Source of the DNA: Panagrolaimus kolymaensis
Taxonomy: Eukaryota > Nematoda > Chromadorea > Rhabditida > Panagrolaimidae
Direction of reading: 5' to 3'
Assembly: GCA_028622995.1 (NCBI GenBank)
Contig: JAJQJQ010000022.1
Location: 2,976,001-3,040,000, forward strand
Length of the DNA: 64,000 nucleotides
Shown here: piece by piece, positions 30,145 to 44,200 of the stretch
How positions within the stretch are numbered: position 1 is the first letter of the stretch
Layout: each line of letters opens with the position of its first letter
Position numbers and translations under genes: made by a program
Notes under the pieces: model-generated
Told to the model about the DNA's origin: nothing
Databases searched by the model: none
Seen by the model: the letters and a program-made list of their open reading frames with translations, nothing else

Positions 30145-30147
30145 CTG
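30145..30147 (-). promoter_or_regulatory. Candidate trans-splice acceptor of the DPH2 mRNA
   Basis: Minus strand reads ATAAATCAG|ATTGAA then ATG. An acceptor six bases before the start codon, with an upstream same-strand gene ending about 380 bp away, suggests spliced-leader addition and possibly operon membership. Confidence 0.4.
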
Positions 30148-30521
30148 ATTTATCTTGTTATTAATTTAAATGTTCGAAGATTGAAATATATTTAATACTG
30201 CAAAAAATAACAACTAAAATTGTCTATTATTAAAGATAATATGATCTTAATATTTATTAAGCAGAATTATAAACAAAACACATTTAGGCAAGATTTCCAC
30301 AAAATACTTAAAGAAAATTATACAAAGTGACAAGATATATATAATCAACGGATAGATTAGACAAAATATAGAAATCAAAGATATACAAGTTCCCCGTAAA
30401 TGATGAAAAATAGCGTGAATGAAAAATATTAATTAACGTTAGTTCACAAGAAAGTTATAATGGTTACAATTTGCCAAATCCTTGACATTTCAAAACTATT
30501 TTCCTTAAAGCCATCAAATAA

Positions 30522-33500
30522 TTATTGATTGATTGGGGCATTTATCAAAGCATTTCCACCAAGTACAGGGATTCTTATATCATCCATATTGGGCAGCACG
30601 AGATTCTTTTCCAGAACAAGACGTATTTTTGAAACAATCCAATCGCTGACAGTTGAAAAGGCAACAGAACGATCACCAACTTGGGGAACAGCTTTGATAC
30701 ATAGTTGAGGAGGCTCACGAAAAGCATACCTAAAAATGATACAATGTGCTACTGTTATAAAGCAATAAGCTTTACCAAAGACGATCAGAAGGGGGAGGTG
30801 GAAGATTGAGGCAGAGTGTTCCTTCTAAACTTGTGATTTCAACATTAAGAATAAGCCGAGTAGAAGAAATTTCTTCCATTGCTTTTTTGACCGGATTCAA
30901 TTTTGCAGCTTTCTTGAATAATTTTGAATGAGCCATTTTATCCACAAAATGTAAAATCTTTTGACCAGTTTTTTCTTTGGTAGAAGGTTCATGGAATTTT
31001 ACTTTCGCGCCATAGTCTTCATCAGGACTAAAAAAATTTTCAATCATAATGAACAACATCGAAAATTATGAAAATTACCTTGTTTCAGGAGATTCAGCGA
31101 CACTTTCATCAGAATAATGGCTTACAGATTTTGTCATGGATGTCATTAAAGTTGTTGCATTAATTTCACCTCCTCTAGAAGAAGTTGTAACTGGGTCAGG
31201 ATTTTCTTTCAGTTTCATCAAATTTGCTTTAGTTTCAAGCACCAAGCGAATACAGCCTTCATAATGAATGTCAAAATCAAGCCAAATGCCCCAATCATCG
31301 ATGGTGGGAGAGTAAATCTTCTGAATCTTTGGAATCTTTGTGCCTATTTCAAATTTAGATAGTTCCAAAGTTTCTATAAAATATGGCAACTGAAAATATT
31401 TTAGGATTAGACTTTGAAGTCAAAAAAGAACCGAAAAATAGCTTACATGAATAGATGCTAATTTATTCTGAATTTTTGCTTTAACAAGTCCACAGAAATA
31501 TTCATCACGACAAAAGTCGTAGAACAATCGGCAGGTCATCAATCGAGCAAATATAACAAATTCGTCAGACGAATGAACTGTTGGTTTCACCCATCTCTTG
31601 CGTCCAAGATCCATATAAATGGTTCCACTATCAGTTTTTTCTTCTTCTGATCGTTGATCCAAAGGAGTAGGTATGATTTCTTCGAGATGCTTTGAGAATT
31701 GAAGATGATCCAACAGATACATAAAATAATCACGACTCATTCCACTTGTAGATGATGAATTTGAAGGCAAGGATGATTTACGAACTAAACGAGTTTGTGA
31801 CTGCTGAGTATATTTATTGGACGCTCTTCGAAGAACATGGAACCATCTTTCTTTTTCGCGAGTTGATCGTGCAAAAAGATAAATATTTCTAAAGGCACGA
31901 GATTTACTTCCAGGAAAATTCTTCTGTAGACGAACAAGTGGAATACGATTAAGTGCTTCAGCCGAAAAAGAACGATGAACTCCAACAATATCACCGTCAT
32001 CTTCATCAGAAAGATCCAAGTCACTCAAATATCCATCAGCTTCTTTTCCAAGTTTTATACTTAAACGATCATCAGAAGCAGCAGAATGCATATGACTATC
32101 AACCGATCTTGTTTCAATGGATTCTGTACCATTAGCACTTTGAACTTCAGAATCTTTACCACTGGCATTTGACGCTAATGACATTTCTGATGGTTGACGA
32201 GAACGTTTCTTTTTGCGGTGGAACAATCGCTTCAATGGTCCTGAACTAGAAACGTTATCAGATGAATCATTATCTTTTGCTAAAGTGTTCATAGTATTTG
32301 ATTGAGTCATGGAGAAACGACCTTCATTTCTTGAATGAATTTCATTATCAGGCGAAGCAAGTCTAATACAAATAGGATATTTGCGACTAAACCATCGTCG
32401 TTTAGCAAGACGTTTAGGTCGAAGCTTTACAGAAGCATTGCTTAGATCATAAATACTTTGAGCAAGCATCGATGGTTCTTTTCTGGTAAGGGTGGGATCA
32501 TCATAGAAAGCATGTTTCAATAAATTTCTTTCAGATCTGGATATCCGCAGCATATTGCCATCAAGACGAACAAGCACCGTTTGAATACGGTTAACATGGA
32601 AAGTATGAGGATTGTAAGGTTCATTAAGAATGTTCATCCATCCTGTAAACTTTTAAAATATTAAAGGGGAAAAACAACATCAATCAAACCTTTATAAACT
32701 TTTGGCAAACTTTCTTCTTTTTTGCTGTATTCACTAACTTCTTTTACAACTTTCTCACATTGTTGGGGACTAACACTGGTTGGAGTAATGGGATCCGAAA
32801 CACATATAAACAAGAATGCAATTATTGAAAGATAGAGACCAAACAATAAACCAGTAATAAATCCTAAAATTTAGTTTTTATATATTTATAAAGTAACAAA
32901 TAAATCATACCAGGAAAGACGAAATAGCTAATCGAAAGAAGAGCCATTGTGAATAGTCTGTACCGGAAAAACGGGAGTCTTTGATATCGAAAAAACATTT
33001 CTCTAATCAATTGAGTCTGTAAATTTTAAATAAATTAATTTTTATATTTTTTATATAAAAAAATGCGAAACAACTGAGGAAATTGGAAAATTACAAAAAA
33101 GAGGAAACGAAAAAAGCAATGCCAATGAATAAGAGAGAATACTTTATGGTCAAGCAGCTTTAGTTTCGAAAACAGCAAATGTTTGCGCAAAATAATAAAT
33201 TTTTTATTCATTTATAAAACTTACAATTTTATCAAGTGAAAGTTCTTGAACAGGGACATCGAGAGATGGTAGAATAGCTTTTGCATCATCAAGTGAAGGC
33301 AAAGCTGTTCCAAGGGTAAGCCTGTCTTTAGAATTAACCACCTTGTATGTCATATCTTTAGCGACAATAATTTCGGTAGTATCTTTAACTGAACAAAAAA
33401 GGGACATTAGAATTCCGTGTTTAAAACAAAACAAAAATAAACAAATATACCTATTGACGGTGCACGTGGAATATTTCCATCTTTATCGCTTGATAGTGAC

Positions 33501-34160
33501 TCACATTCACGGCTTGAAATGGAGCGTTCTCGACTTGGAGGTTGTTGTTTTTGAATGTATTCCAAGTTGTTTGGTTGTAAAAAGGGGTAACGCTCGGCAG
33601 TTTTCTAAAAAAACACACAAAATTAATGCTAATACCTAACATAGCATTTTGACACCAAAAAGGGTGTGGAGGCAGGCATTAACAAAACCTACCAAACTCG
33701 ACGCAATTGACTCTTCATCTGAAACATATTGGTTTAGTAGGAAATTTTTTATAAGATTTAAGATTTAATGTAGTGGTGTGGAAAATTTACCTGCTTCAGC
33801 AGCTGCGTCTACTCCATCCGCATCATCATCGTTAATTGTCCAATAAGAAGCACTTGTGGTTTCTTTTGAACCGCTAATAGAAGATTCTAAAAAGGAATTT
33901 CTGCGTTAAAAAAGAGCAAAGCAGCCAAATCAATATTTTCGAAAGGCAAAAAAAGCTTTCTTGCGGAAAAATTAAACCAAACTAGCTTGAAAAGGGACTT
34001 TTCAAGAATCAAAGATTAAAATTTAACCTGAATCATTTCTTGAAACAAATTTGACTGCGTTAAAATTAGACATATCAGCTGAATCGGAATCGTTGTCAAT
34101 GGCACTATCTTTGCATGTTATGTGTTCCTTTTCAGCTTCAATATTAGGTATTTCAGTCAT
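30522..34160 (-). CDS. TEX2-like SMP-domain lipid-transfer protein
   Basis: Eleven minus-strand exons: 34160-34028, 33886-33791, 33718-33693, 33604-33451, 33388-33225, 33016-32911, 32863-32690, 32642-31447, 31389-31079, 31027-30776 and 30730-30522. The product has about 939 residues. Acidic/Ser-rich N-terminus; a hydrophobic double segment around residues 205-250 (FTMALLSISYFVFP, GLLFGLYLSIIAFLFICVS) that would anchor it in the ER; a PH-like region interrupted by a long basic/Ser-rich insert; and a C-terminal SMP domain from roughly residue 570 (FVIFARLMTCRLFYDFCRDE, LPYFIETLELSKFEIGTKIP, WGIWLDFDIHYEG). This order matches TEX2 and yeast Nvj2, which move lipids at ER contact sites. The insert (RHFHRKKKRSRQ-type basic runs) is low-complexity. 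Some exon ends are certain only to within one base. Confidence 0.88.
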
Positions 34161-35752
34161 AATTATTTAATTTAAAGAAAACAAAAAATAAGAGAAAAAA
34201 ATAATGTGCGATCAAAAAATGCACTTACAATTGAAAATTGAAGGCTTTCGCGAAAAACTTTTTCAGAATGGGGGAAAGCGAAATAAACAAACAAATATGT
34301 TGTGTGATGTGATCAACTAACGAAATAGCAAAGCAAGAAAACATCAAAAAACATAAACAAAACTCGTAACTGGGTACTTTTTAGTGCACAATAACAAAAA
34401 AAGACAGACCGCGAGAAGGAAGAAAAAAAAAAGAAAAACAACAACGTTGGGGAGTACACGAAAAATGGCTAACTTTCAATCGATCAACAACATGCTTTGA
34501 AAGTGTTGGTTGTGAATAATAAATAAAAATAATAAAAGTGTTATTGAATTTTCATCGATGTTTTTTGTTTCCCAAAGTTTAAAAAAAAGAATGCAGGATG
34601 GACAATGGAAGTGCATAAAAAAAGCTTCTAAAAACACCCAAGAAAAAATGAAAAAAGATTTTTTTCAATGTCAAACCCGGCAAAAAAAAGTCCGATGACT
34701 AAATACATATATTGAAAACACATACACTAAAGAAGACCTCAATGGGCAGAGAAGTAAAAAAAAGCCAACAAAAAGAAATGGAAAAAAATTTGGTTCATGA
34801 ACATTGAGAGAGAAAAGAAAGAGCCGTCGATTTTCTTTTTGGTCATGCATTTGCTTGCTTGCTTTGTTTACCATTTTTAAAAAAGGTGCACACACATTTT
34901 CTTCAAATGAAAAATATTTTTAATATATTTTTGTTTAAATTTTAATTTCTGTAAAGCATTACTTTAAAAATAAACTAGGAGCTAAATTGTAAACGGTAAA
35001 ATAAAAATACGTAATTAATAACTTTAAAGTTTAAACGCAAAAGTTTAAAATAAACTATTAGAATGGCAGTAATTGTTTGCATCTCCAAAAAAGCTAAATC
35101 CCAGTTTATTTTTCTTAATAGAGTTTGTAAAGAAATTGGGTGTGATTGCATGAATTTCAATTTATCTTCTCTCGTCAAATTTAAACAACGTTTTGCTAGG
35201 AAATTATTCAATAAACTTTTTACACTTTTTATAAAGGTAAAAATGAACTTCACCAAAAAATTAAACATTTGCTATAGTTTTTACTATATATGTATTTCGC
35301 CATTATTTTAAAATTTAGAAGACGTTTTGGACCAATCTTTATCTAATGCTCATAAAATAAAAAAATAAACCTTTATAAAAAATTTCTAACTCGAGCTTTT
35401 TATTATGTATTTTTGTGAACATGAGGTATAGTTGGTTTTTCACCATTTCATACTTATTACTATGTTTTTTTAAAACCAATTCGTAATTATCATTTTTTCA
35501 GTAAATAATTAACAAACGAAGATCCAACATTTTTTAAATTTGCGCAACATTAAAGCTGTTGTCCACCATCTTTCTCACATTTGCTTTATTTGTCACCTTT
35601 TGCCTCAAATTGCGAAGAAATTTTTTGTTTGAACAAAGTTTCATTTTTCAGTTTGACTTTCCAACATTTTTATTTCAAAAGTTTATAAATTTCATTGACA
35701 TTGTTGTCATATTTTGCTTTTGTGTAATTTTTTATACCCTGAATTACAAATA
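34161..35752. other. Divergent intergenic region, no gene seen
   Basis: About 1.6 kb between the TEX2-like and XPF start codons. Purine-rich near 34380-34440, otherwise AT-rich. A short open frame at 35063-35311 has no domain or splice support. Confidence 0.5.
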
Positions 35753-38700
35753 ATGGAAACAGAAGAAATTGTTTATTTATCTGATGATGATGCTGGTGTT
35801 GATGACAATCGAATCGAACTTCTGCCTCATGAACAAACTATTATGCTAGACACAATGAATGATGATGTTCTTTTTATTTCTGGAAAGTAAGATTTTAACG
35901 CTAAAATGCATTCTTATCACATATAAATATTACGTTTTAGAGGTCTTGGGATTGAACGACTTTGTCTTCATCACTTGCATATGTATTCCGATCCGAAGTT
36001 ATTGTTATTGGTCATAAATACAAGTCCAGCTGATGAAGTTTGTTTTATTATTTTTCTTGTATGTTTAACGAAAACAAAATTTTAGCACTTCTTTTTGAAT
36101 AAACTTAAAGAAATGAATCCAAATTGTCCACCAAAGTTAATCAACAGTGATGTTCATACCAATCAAAGGTAGCTTTTACTTTCTTAATTTCTTATTTTCA
36201 TATTTTCATATTTTCATATTTTCATATTTTCTTTATTTCTAAATTTTTAGAGAAGCTGTTTATCTTGATGGTGGTGTACAATTTATTACATCTCGTGTTC
36301 TTATGCTTGATTTACTTACTGATCGTGTTCCTGTTAAGAATGTTACAGGAATTATTGTTTATCGAGCTCATGAGTATGTTTTTTCAATTATTTTCAACCT
36401 TAACATAATCCTTTTAGGATCCTTAGAAGCTTTCAAGAATCATTCATCCTTCGATTATATCGTGAAAAGAAATCTGATGGTTTTGTAAAAGCCTTTACTG
36501 ATAATCCAACCGCAATCACCTCTGGAGGAATTGGTCAACTTCAAAGACTTTTTGATAAGCTTTATGTTAAAAATGTTCGACTTCTTCCACGTTTTGATTC
36601 AGTAATTAAAGAAACATTTGATCAATCGCCACCAAAATTATGCGAATTGGATGTTGAATTGCCTGTAACTTTAAGAAAGGTCAGAATGGGTTTGATGGAC
36701 ATTATTAGGACCTGCGTCAAAGAACTAAAACAAACAGTTCATAGCTTAGAGGTTTGTCTTGCTTTCACTTTTTCTTCAATGCGCAATGATATTTTCAGAT
36801 TGAAATGGAAGATGATGCTTTAAGTCCATCAGCAGCACTTTATCCGTCAAAACTCGAGCTTGATTTACGCAAAAAAACTCTTTTACTTTCTGAACGTCAA
36901 GAACGAATTCTGAATGATTTGGGATTGCTGCGAGCTTTACTTCGTAAAGTTGAAGACTTGGATCCATATACTGCTTTTAAATTCGTTCATAAATTGCGTA
37001 CGAGTAAAGAAATAATCGAAAATAATTCTGGTTGGCTTTTCACTCAAACAGCAAGCAAAATCTTTTCTGGGCTTGAAAGTCTTTGTAAAACCAAAATGAC
37101 TGAAGATTCAACACCTATGATCGGAATACCACCGAAGTGGGATGGTTTGAAAACTGCTTTAAGTGAAATTACTTTGCATTATCCCGATAGCGGTAAGCTA
37201 CAAATTTTAACATTACTTTTTCTATTACATCATTTTTCAGATGAAAAAGTTTTTATCATTGCACCAAGTGAAGAATGCTGTCGTCAACTTGTGGATGTTA
37301 TAAAATTTGGTGACAAAAAATTTCAATGGCTCTTGACTAAATCTATGATGAACGAAAAAGATGCCACAACTACTCCTGGTCGAGAACCTGCTTCTCAAGG
37401 GTGGTGGAACCCAGAAAGTTTGGTTTTATATGATACTCAACTGAATTTCAAATCTGTTTGATTTTGTTATTTTTTTATTTGCATAATTTATTGATTTATT
37501 TAGGAAAGAAAAGATCTTGTAAACAAACTTCAAAATGAGCAGAAAAAAGCAACATCTCGAAAGCGACAAAAAATTTTTCCACCTTCAGCTGATTTAAAGA
37601 AAATGAAACAATCAAGCTTGGTTAATTTTGGAATTGTGAAATATAAAGAGAAAAAAGAACAGGTTAGTAGTTACTTACTTATTGAAGTTTTGTAAAAAAT
37701 TCCAATTGCAAATCGGTGTCGGATGCAATGCCCGCGCAAGCAGTTAAAAGTTTGGATAATGCACCAAATTGACGCATGAATGCATTTCCAACAGGTGTAC
37801 CTTCTGGAACAACAGGAGCTTTAAGAAGTAAACTGAGTAGGGAAAGAACTGAATGAAATGAGCTATAGGTATCCCCAGTGCCTGCTGAAGCATACTGAAT
37901 TCGACTGATTAGTTCTGTAATAATAGTTAAATCAAAAATTAACGGAGCTGCAAGAAGGGAATCTTCGCAAGTGTTGTGAATTGCTAAAGTTTGATGTCCA
38001 CCCATAAAAATTGAACAAATATATTCATCCATTGCTCGCTTGCTATCACCAACGAAGGGAACATATTTGATGACGATGCAATGATCAGGTTTCTTTCCAT
38101 CTTCGAAAAGGATGCTATTTGAAGCAACCATGTCATCAACAACAGATGATTTAGAAATTTCTTTTGAACGAAATTGGCGTGCTTCACTCAGATTTTTACC
38201 ATCATTATTTCCAAGATGGTTGTAAGAAACAATTGATTCAGGTTTGAGACCACTTGTTACGAGAAAATCAACAAGAGCTGATTTGAGTTTAGTTTGACCT
38301 AAAATATTCTTGTTATTACTATAAATACTTTTAAGTTTTTTAACGAACCACTTTTAAAATCGTCTCCAGCTACAAAAATTTGATGTTTTTGTGCCAATTC
38401 AATGATTCCAGGAACAAGAGTGTTTTGAGGTGAACCATTAATATAATGTGCTCCTTCGAGGATGGAAGCCACAGCAAAAATGTTTGAAGGAGAAACTTCA
38501 TCTTTATTTTGATCAATGGAAGCTAGTATTTCATCCGCAGTTCCATTTAAGCCGGCTTCGATAGCCGTATAACGTTCGGTATTGGCTGTCCAAAGAACAA
38601 TGACGCATTCAAGCTTGTGCTTCTCTTTGAATTCACGAATATCTGTTCGAATCTTTTTAAGATGTTCCTTTTTAGAATTTCCACTGATGACATTGTTTGC

Positions 38701-41126
38701 ACGTGAGCTTTGATTGGAAGCAATAAAATCAGGATAATAAATGGATGGTTTAGGAATGATTCCTTCCATATGAGGTTTGAGTTGTTCAACAAGATCGGGT
38801 TCAAAGACATGTGCGCGTTTCATTGCTTCATAAAGATTAGCATCATTGATATCCCAACCATCGATGATGAGGTCATTCGGGTGAACCATAGGTAAAATGC
38901 TATTGAAAGGAACATAAATTTGGCGCTTTCCATCCCATCCCAAATGTACGGTAGTTGATTGTGTAACTGAACCAAAATAGTTTGCTTTTTGGACACCATT
39001 ACTATAAAATTTATGTTATAAATGTTGCATATTTTAAATTTGATTTACTTACCGTGTTTGCCATGAAAGTTTATTACGATTTGCAATTGTTGCACCAACG
39101 ACGGTGGAACCATTATTTCCACCCAATCCAACAAGTAAAAGTCCAGTTTTCTTTGGTTTGAGCGATGTTTTGAAACGATAGTTGTGCTTCTTGGGTGTTA
39201 TGGTAATGGAACCGCCTGATGTTTCAATTTGATTACGACGGTATTCGAATTCAGCAATAAGGGATTCGCCATCATTTTTAAGTGATGGAGAATTAACACA
39301 AAGTTGTTGCTTGCCATTAGCAGAAGGCGTACTTGAAAATAGAGAACTCCAATTGAAAAGAGACATATTTTGAACCAGAGTAACTAAAAACTTTAATTTA
39401 GACAATCTTTTTTGAATTATGCATAAATTATGAAATTTCCTCCGCGCTTAAATAACTACAGGAATGTAAACTATTGCTTTTATCGCGCCACACATCGCAC
39501 CATTTTTGCAAATCTGACCATTTTAAAATATTCCACTTTGTCTAATGTAATTTGATATTCTTTTTTATTTTAATTTTCCTTTTTTAGAAAGAAGAACAAA
39601 AAAGTGCTGCATCACCAGAAGAAAGTTCAAAAACCGATAATAATGACGATGATGCTGAATTTGTTTCAATACTTCCATCAGAAACTATGGGCTGTTCTGC
39701 TTTTGTTGTTCTTTTAAGTCATGGAGACACTTACAATCTTATCAACGCTCTTGAAAATTTAAAGCCACGTTTCGTTATTCTTTACCATTTGGATATTGCT
39801 TCAATGAGAATTATTGAAGTAAGTTGCAATAATTTTTTAATGCACAAATTATCTAACTAGTATTTTTTTCAGACATACAATGCTCTTTATCCTGAGAAAA
39901 ATTTAAAAGTTTATACAATTTTATACAAAGAATCTGCGGAAGAGGAACGTTATTTGTTATCGTTGAGAAAGGAACAAACATCGTTTGAAATGTTAATTCG
40001 TGAACAAGGCGTAAGTTTGGATTCGAAATGTGAAATTAAATTACAACACGATTTTAGGTTTTAATGGTTCCCACTGAATATGACGTTAGCCGAGAAAGTA
40101 CAACAAAATTACGTCAACTTAGTTTAGCAAAAGATTCAAGAAATGCTGTGACTGCAAAAGATGAAACAAATAAAGTAAGTTTTGTATTCAATAAAAATAA
40201 ACGACGTAACTCTACTGCGTGTCTGTCAATTGCTTGTTTCAAATTTGCTCAGGCTCTTTTCTTTTCAAGTTATTAATAACATTTTGCTTTTAGGTCATTA
40301 TCGACATGCGTGAATTCAATTCTGAACTGCCAACAGTGCTTTATCGTCGTGGTGTTGATCTAATTTCAGCCACACTCGAAGTGGGTGATTACATTCTTGC
40401 TCCAACAATTTGTGTTGAGCGTAAAGCTCTTGATGATTTGGCTCAATCTCTTAATAATGGACGTATTTTTAAACAACTTGAACAAGTATGTGATGCTTTT
40501 TATAATACAATCTTTGGATGTAACATGCTTTATTATTTTTTAGATGTTGCGTCATTACTCTCGTTGCGTACTTTTAATTGAATCAAATGAAAAATTTAAA
40601 CATCGAAAAGTAAATGGTGGACCATTTCAAGGTGAACTCAGTCGTCGAAGTCGAGAAACACGGGCATTGCTTACGATGGTTGTACGTGCAAATCCCAAAA
40701 TGGCTGTAATTTGGTCATCTTCACCTAGAGTTTCAGCTGAATTATTTGAAGAAATTAAAGTATGCTTAAACTACACTTTTGAAAGATTCATTATAAAATT
40801 TTTAGCTTGATCAACCTAATCCTAATGTCGATACTGCTGTTGCAATAACTTCTCATGATGTTGGAACTTTTGAAGCAAATATTACACAATCAAGTCAAGC
40901 GCCTTCTTCAACAAAAGAAAAGTATAATCCTGTTATAAAGAAGCAACTATCATCATTGCCAAATTTAGCTGAAGGTGATGTCAAAAAACTTATGACATCA
41001 TTCAAAACTCCACAAGATTTGGTTGCTGCTGATTTGACTGAACTTTCTGATGCATTGGATAATCCTGCTCAAGCTACAGCTCTTCATACTTTTTTCAATA
41101 CTGATTTTCGCTATAGTGCACGTTAA
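35753..41126 (+). CDS. xpf-1: XPF/ERCC4 structure-specific endonuclease
   Basis: Fourteen exons: 35753-35886, 35941-36037, 36086-36168, 36251-36373, 36418-36751, 36799-37192, 37241-37455, 37504-37662, 39588-39818, 39873-40010, 40058-40174, 40294-40485, 40544-40759 and 40806-41126. The product has 917 residues (human XPF is 916). It forms a heterodimer with ERCC1 to cut 5' of lesions in nucleotide excision repair, crosslink repair and recombination. The N-terminal half is the SF2-helicase-like domain with decayed ATP motifs, as usual in XPF ([10 protein letters not shown]..., SGKGLGIERL). The nuclease signature is intact: [12 protein letters not shown], then [19 protein letters not shown] at about residues 706-724 (Asp707, Glu717, Arg718, Lys719). 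A helix-hairpin-helix domain ends the protein. Intron 37663-39587 is about 1.9 kb and contains inos-1 on the other strand. AATAAA is at 41245. Confidence 0.96.
36190..36232 (+). repeat. Short tandem repeat, TATTTTCA unit
   Basis: About four to five consecutive copies of an 8-bp unit in an xpf-1 intron just before the exon starting at 36251. Confidence 0.8.
37679..39366 (-). CDS. inos-1: Myo-inositol-1-phosphate synthase
   Basis: Exons on the minus strand at 39366-39053, 39001-38349 and 38298-37679 give 528 residues (yeast Ino1 is 533). This cytosolic NAD+-dependent enzyme converts glucose-6-phosphate to 1D-myo-inositol-3-phosphate, the committed step of inositol synthesis. Seen are the NAD-binding [20 protein letters not shown] at about residues 78-97, [57 protein letters not shown] and [10 protein letters not shown], with the family C-terminus. 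The start at 39366 follows a TTTTTAG acceptor about 18 nt upstream, probably a trans- or 5'-UTR splice site. The whole gene lies within one xpf-1 intron, and its stop codon is only about 17 bp from the xpf-1 splice donor, so the two transcripts are antisense and its 3' end must overlap the xpf-1 exon or be very short. Confidence 0.97.
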
Positions 41127-41244
41127 AAATTGTTTCCGAGTGCAAAACTTTATTACGGGTATATTTTTTCCTAATGTTTTCTTTCTTTGTTTGTTATTTA
41201 TTTGCATTTCTCACTTTGTATTTTTGTAATTATCAAAATGTATT

Positions 41245-41250
41245 AATAAA
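41245..41250 (+). terminator. Polyadenylation signal AATAAA
   Basis: Hexamer about 118 nt after the xpf-1 stop codon. Confidence 0.5.
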
Positions 41251-44200
41251 AAAACAAAATTATGACATTTTAAAGAGTTTTTTTTAATTTCGATGATTGA
41301 AGCCTTTATAATATGGTTTTATGGTGTTATTTGCATTTTTTTTGGCAGATTTATGAATACATACCATTTTTTTTTAAAGATGCTTCCTGTCCTTAGTAGT
41401 AGCTAGTGTGAATTCGAGAAGGCATTCAATAAATGAAAACTGCAATCAGCTATTCCGCAAAGTTTTGAAAAACAATCATAGAAAATTGAACTCTATCAAG
41501 TTCATTAGTGTTTTTTTAAAGTTTGGATATTCAAATACTGCCACGATTACAGCATCTTTACAGTGAAATTGCGTCGGCGTATTTATTTTTCAAAGATTAA
41601 TTTAACTTATTTAGTTTAATTATTATCAGTGGAAAATTACAATAATATATTTTTGTTTATTTACTTTCTAAATAAATTAAATGAAGCTATTCTTAAAAAT
41701 GGCAATGTTCATTTTACGGGTGATTGAGTTATTTAGATAATCGCTAGGTTAAAGTGTCGCCTTTTTGAAAGATTAAAACCCAAATTTCAAAAACTACTAA
41801 AAAAAGTTCTTTATCCTTTAGGTGTGATGACTATTCAACCATAAAAAAATAATAAATAATAATTTAAGAAAAAACTTTTTAGTTACCAAAGAATAATTAT
41901 ATGAATTCGCGGCAAACCTCAAACCTCCATCGTCATTTAGCATTTTGAAAACTAACATGTACCAAAAAAAATTCCCACTATTTTCGTCACCTGTTTTCTT
42001 TTTTTATGAAATGGAGCCTATTTTTTCTGAAAACTATCCACCTTTTTTCTTTGGTTCCGGGTTTAATTTCCAGTGAACTAATTTTTAATTATCTTTAAAA
42101 GTTTTAGTTTTTTCTTTTATGGACTTTAATTTCCTGAAGAAAAAAAATTATTACTTTCGAATTTTTATATTTATCGACACACTTTTTTTGTGTCTTTTTA
42201 CATATTAAAATAAAAAAATAATGAACAAATTTTATTTTAGTTTTGTTGTAATTCTCTTGCGGGCATAATACCTGTTTTTGTTTAAATTCATTGTAGCTCC
42301 AAATAGATATCCATCCCCAAGCGAACACCATTTTTTTTTCCATTTCTGCACGTTTGCTTCAAAATTTTTTTTTACTGTATATGAAAAATAAGAAAATAGC
42401 TTTATTTTTCTTTATTACCCCACTTATGAAAATGCATCATTCTTTAGTGTAGTAATAAAAAGAAAGAAAGTAGCGCCCATTTAATTTAATTTATCATACA
42501 TACCCACGTTTCTAACACTTGCTTTTCGCCTTAATTTTTTTTTGACGTTTTTACTGCGTTTTTATTAAAAGCTTCTAAAGGTTTTTTTGTTGATAAAATT
42601 AAAAGCCATAGCCTTCTGAAATGAATTTTAACTTACTCACATGATTTTTTAATATGCAGCTGGTATTGGTTAAATTCTTTTTACAGCTAATTTCTTAGAC
42701 CGGAAAGAAAGAAAGAAAAAATTGCGGAAGCTTTGATATCTTTCTAATGTTTTTTTAGTGCATTGTTTTTTGTTGCATTAAAAAATAATAATTAAAATAT
42801 TTGCAAAATCTTTCTTTATTTAAAAAATTATATTTGCTAAAAAAAATGTTCTTTAATTATTTCTAAATGTTTAAAAATAAACATTCTTTTTTAAAACTAC
42901 AAAAGTTTTTAGGAGTAAATTTGTTGCTGAGGCGTAAAGGTTTAGTTAAAATCAACTAATTTTTTTTTTGTAAAAAGCTTTAGCGACTTTTTTCAGTTTT
43001 ATCCTTCACGACATTTTGCATATGGCTCAACTATTGAGCACTAAATTTCGAGTAAAAAATTTAAAACCTTTCAAATATTAAATTTTATGCTACCTTTGAA
43101 TTTAACTAATAAACTCATTAGCTTGAGTCACTTTTATCAAATAAAGAAATTCAAAGTCTAGCCTTTCATAATTATTCTTTAATACTTATTCAAAAGATTT
43201 TTAATTTTAGAGCATTAACCTCCTTTTCATTAAATCAAAAAAGAAGGATATGAAATACTTCCTTATTTACTTTCCACCCTCGCATCATTTTTGTATATTT
43301 TTAGTTTGCATCTTTTGTTAAAATTCCAAAACTCTTTTCCTTTAATTTTAGCGAACACAAGTACCCAAAATGATTACATAAAAGCCTATTTTTTATTTCA
43401 TTTCTTTTTCAAAAAAAAAAAACTGAAAACAAGCAAATTATAATAAGTTTTAACCCAACTTTTTTTTCCTTCTCATGTCACCAACGGCAACGAAATAATA
43501 AATTTTTTAAAGTTGAAGAAAAAAATAATAAAATAAAACGTAAGAAAGGAAGGCAATGGCAGCGGTAATCGAAACATAAAAAAAGGAACTAAAGACTACT
43601 GCTATATGTATATTATTGTTCTCTCAAGGGTATAATGATCCCTTTAAATATAAAATTTATCTTTATTAACTCTTAAACTTTTATTATTTTGGAAATTAAA
43701 GCACCACTTTCATTTAAACTTCAATTTCAAATTATTTAATTAAAACCATTGTTTACTCTCTTTCGATTTTTGTTTTGTTTCATTCATAGTTCCGCATTGG
43801 CTTTCATAATCGTCCCTCAAGAACTCTTAAAATATGAAGATTAATCTGTTGCAGATTTTGGTTTAGTTTTAAATTTCAAGTAACAACCTAATTTTTTTAA
43901 TTAAAACTTACTATCGTTCTCGCTTTATTTGCAACTAAATTTTGGATTTTTATTATTTTTTTAAGCACTTCCCCGCTAGCGATGACGGTATCTTTATTTC
44001 TCTTAATCAAAAAAGGGTTTTCAACACGCTATATTTGTATATACATACATTCACCCTAAAATTACCTCCATATATGAAAAGGTACTTACTTCATCATGCT
44101 CATATTCCCATACCAGCTAGCTGCGGAATTGTCTCACAATTTTTTATAATGGTTTTTATTTTATTTTTCGTGTGTAAATTTAACATTTTTTCCTTGCTTT

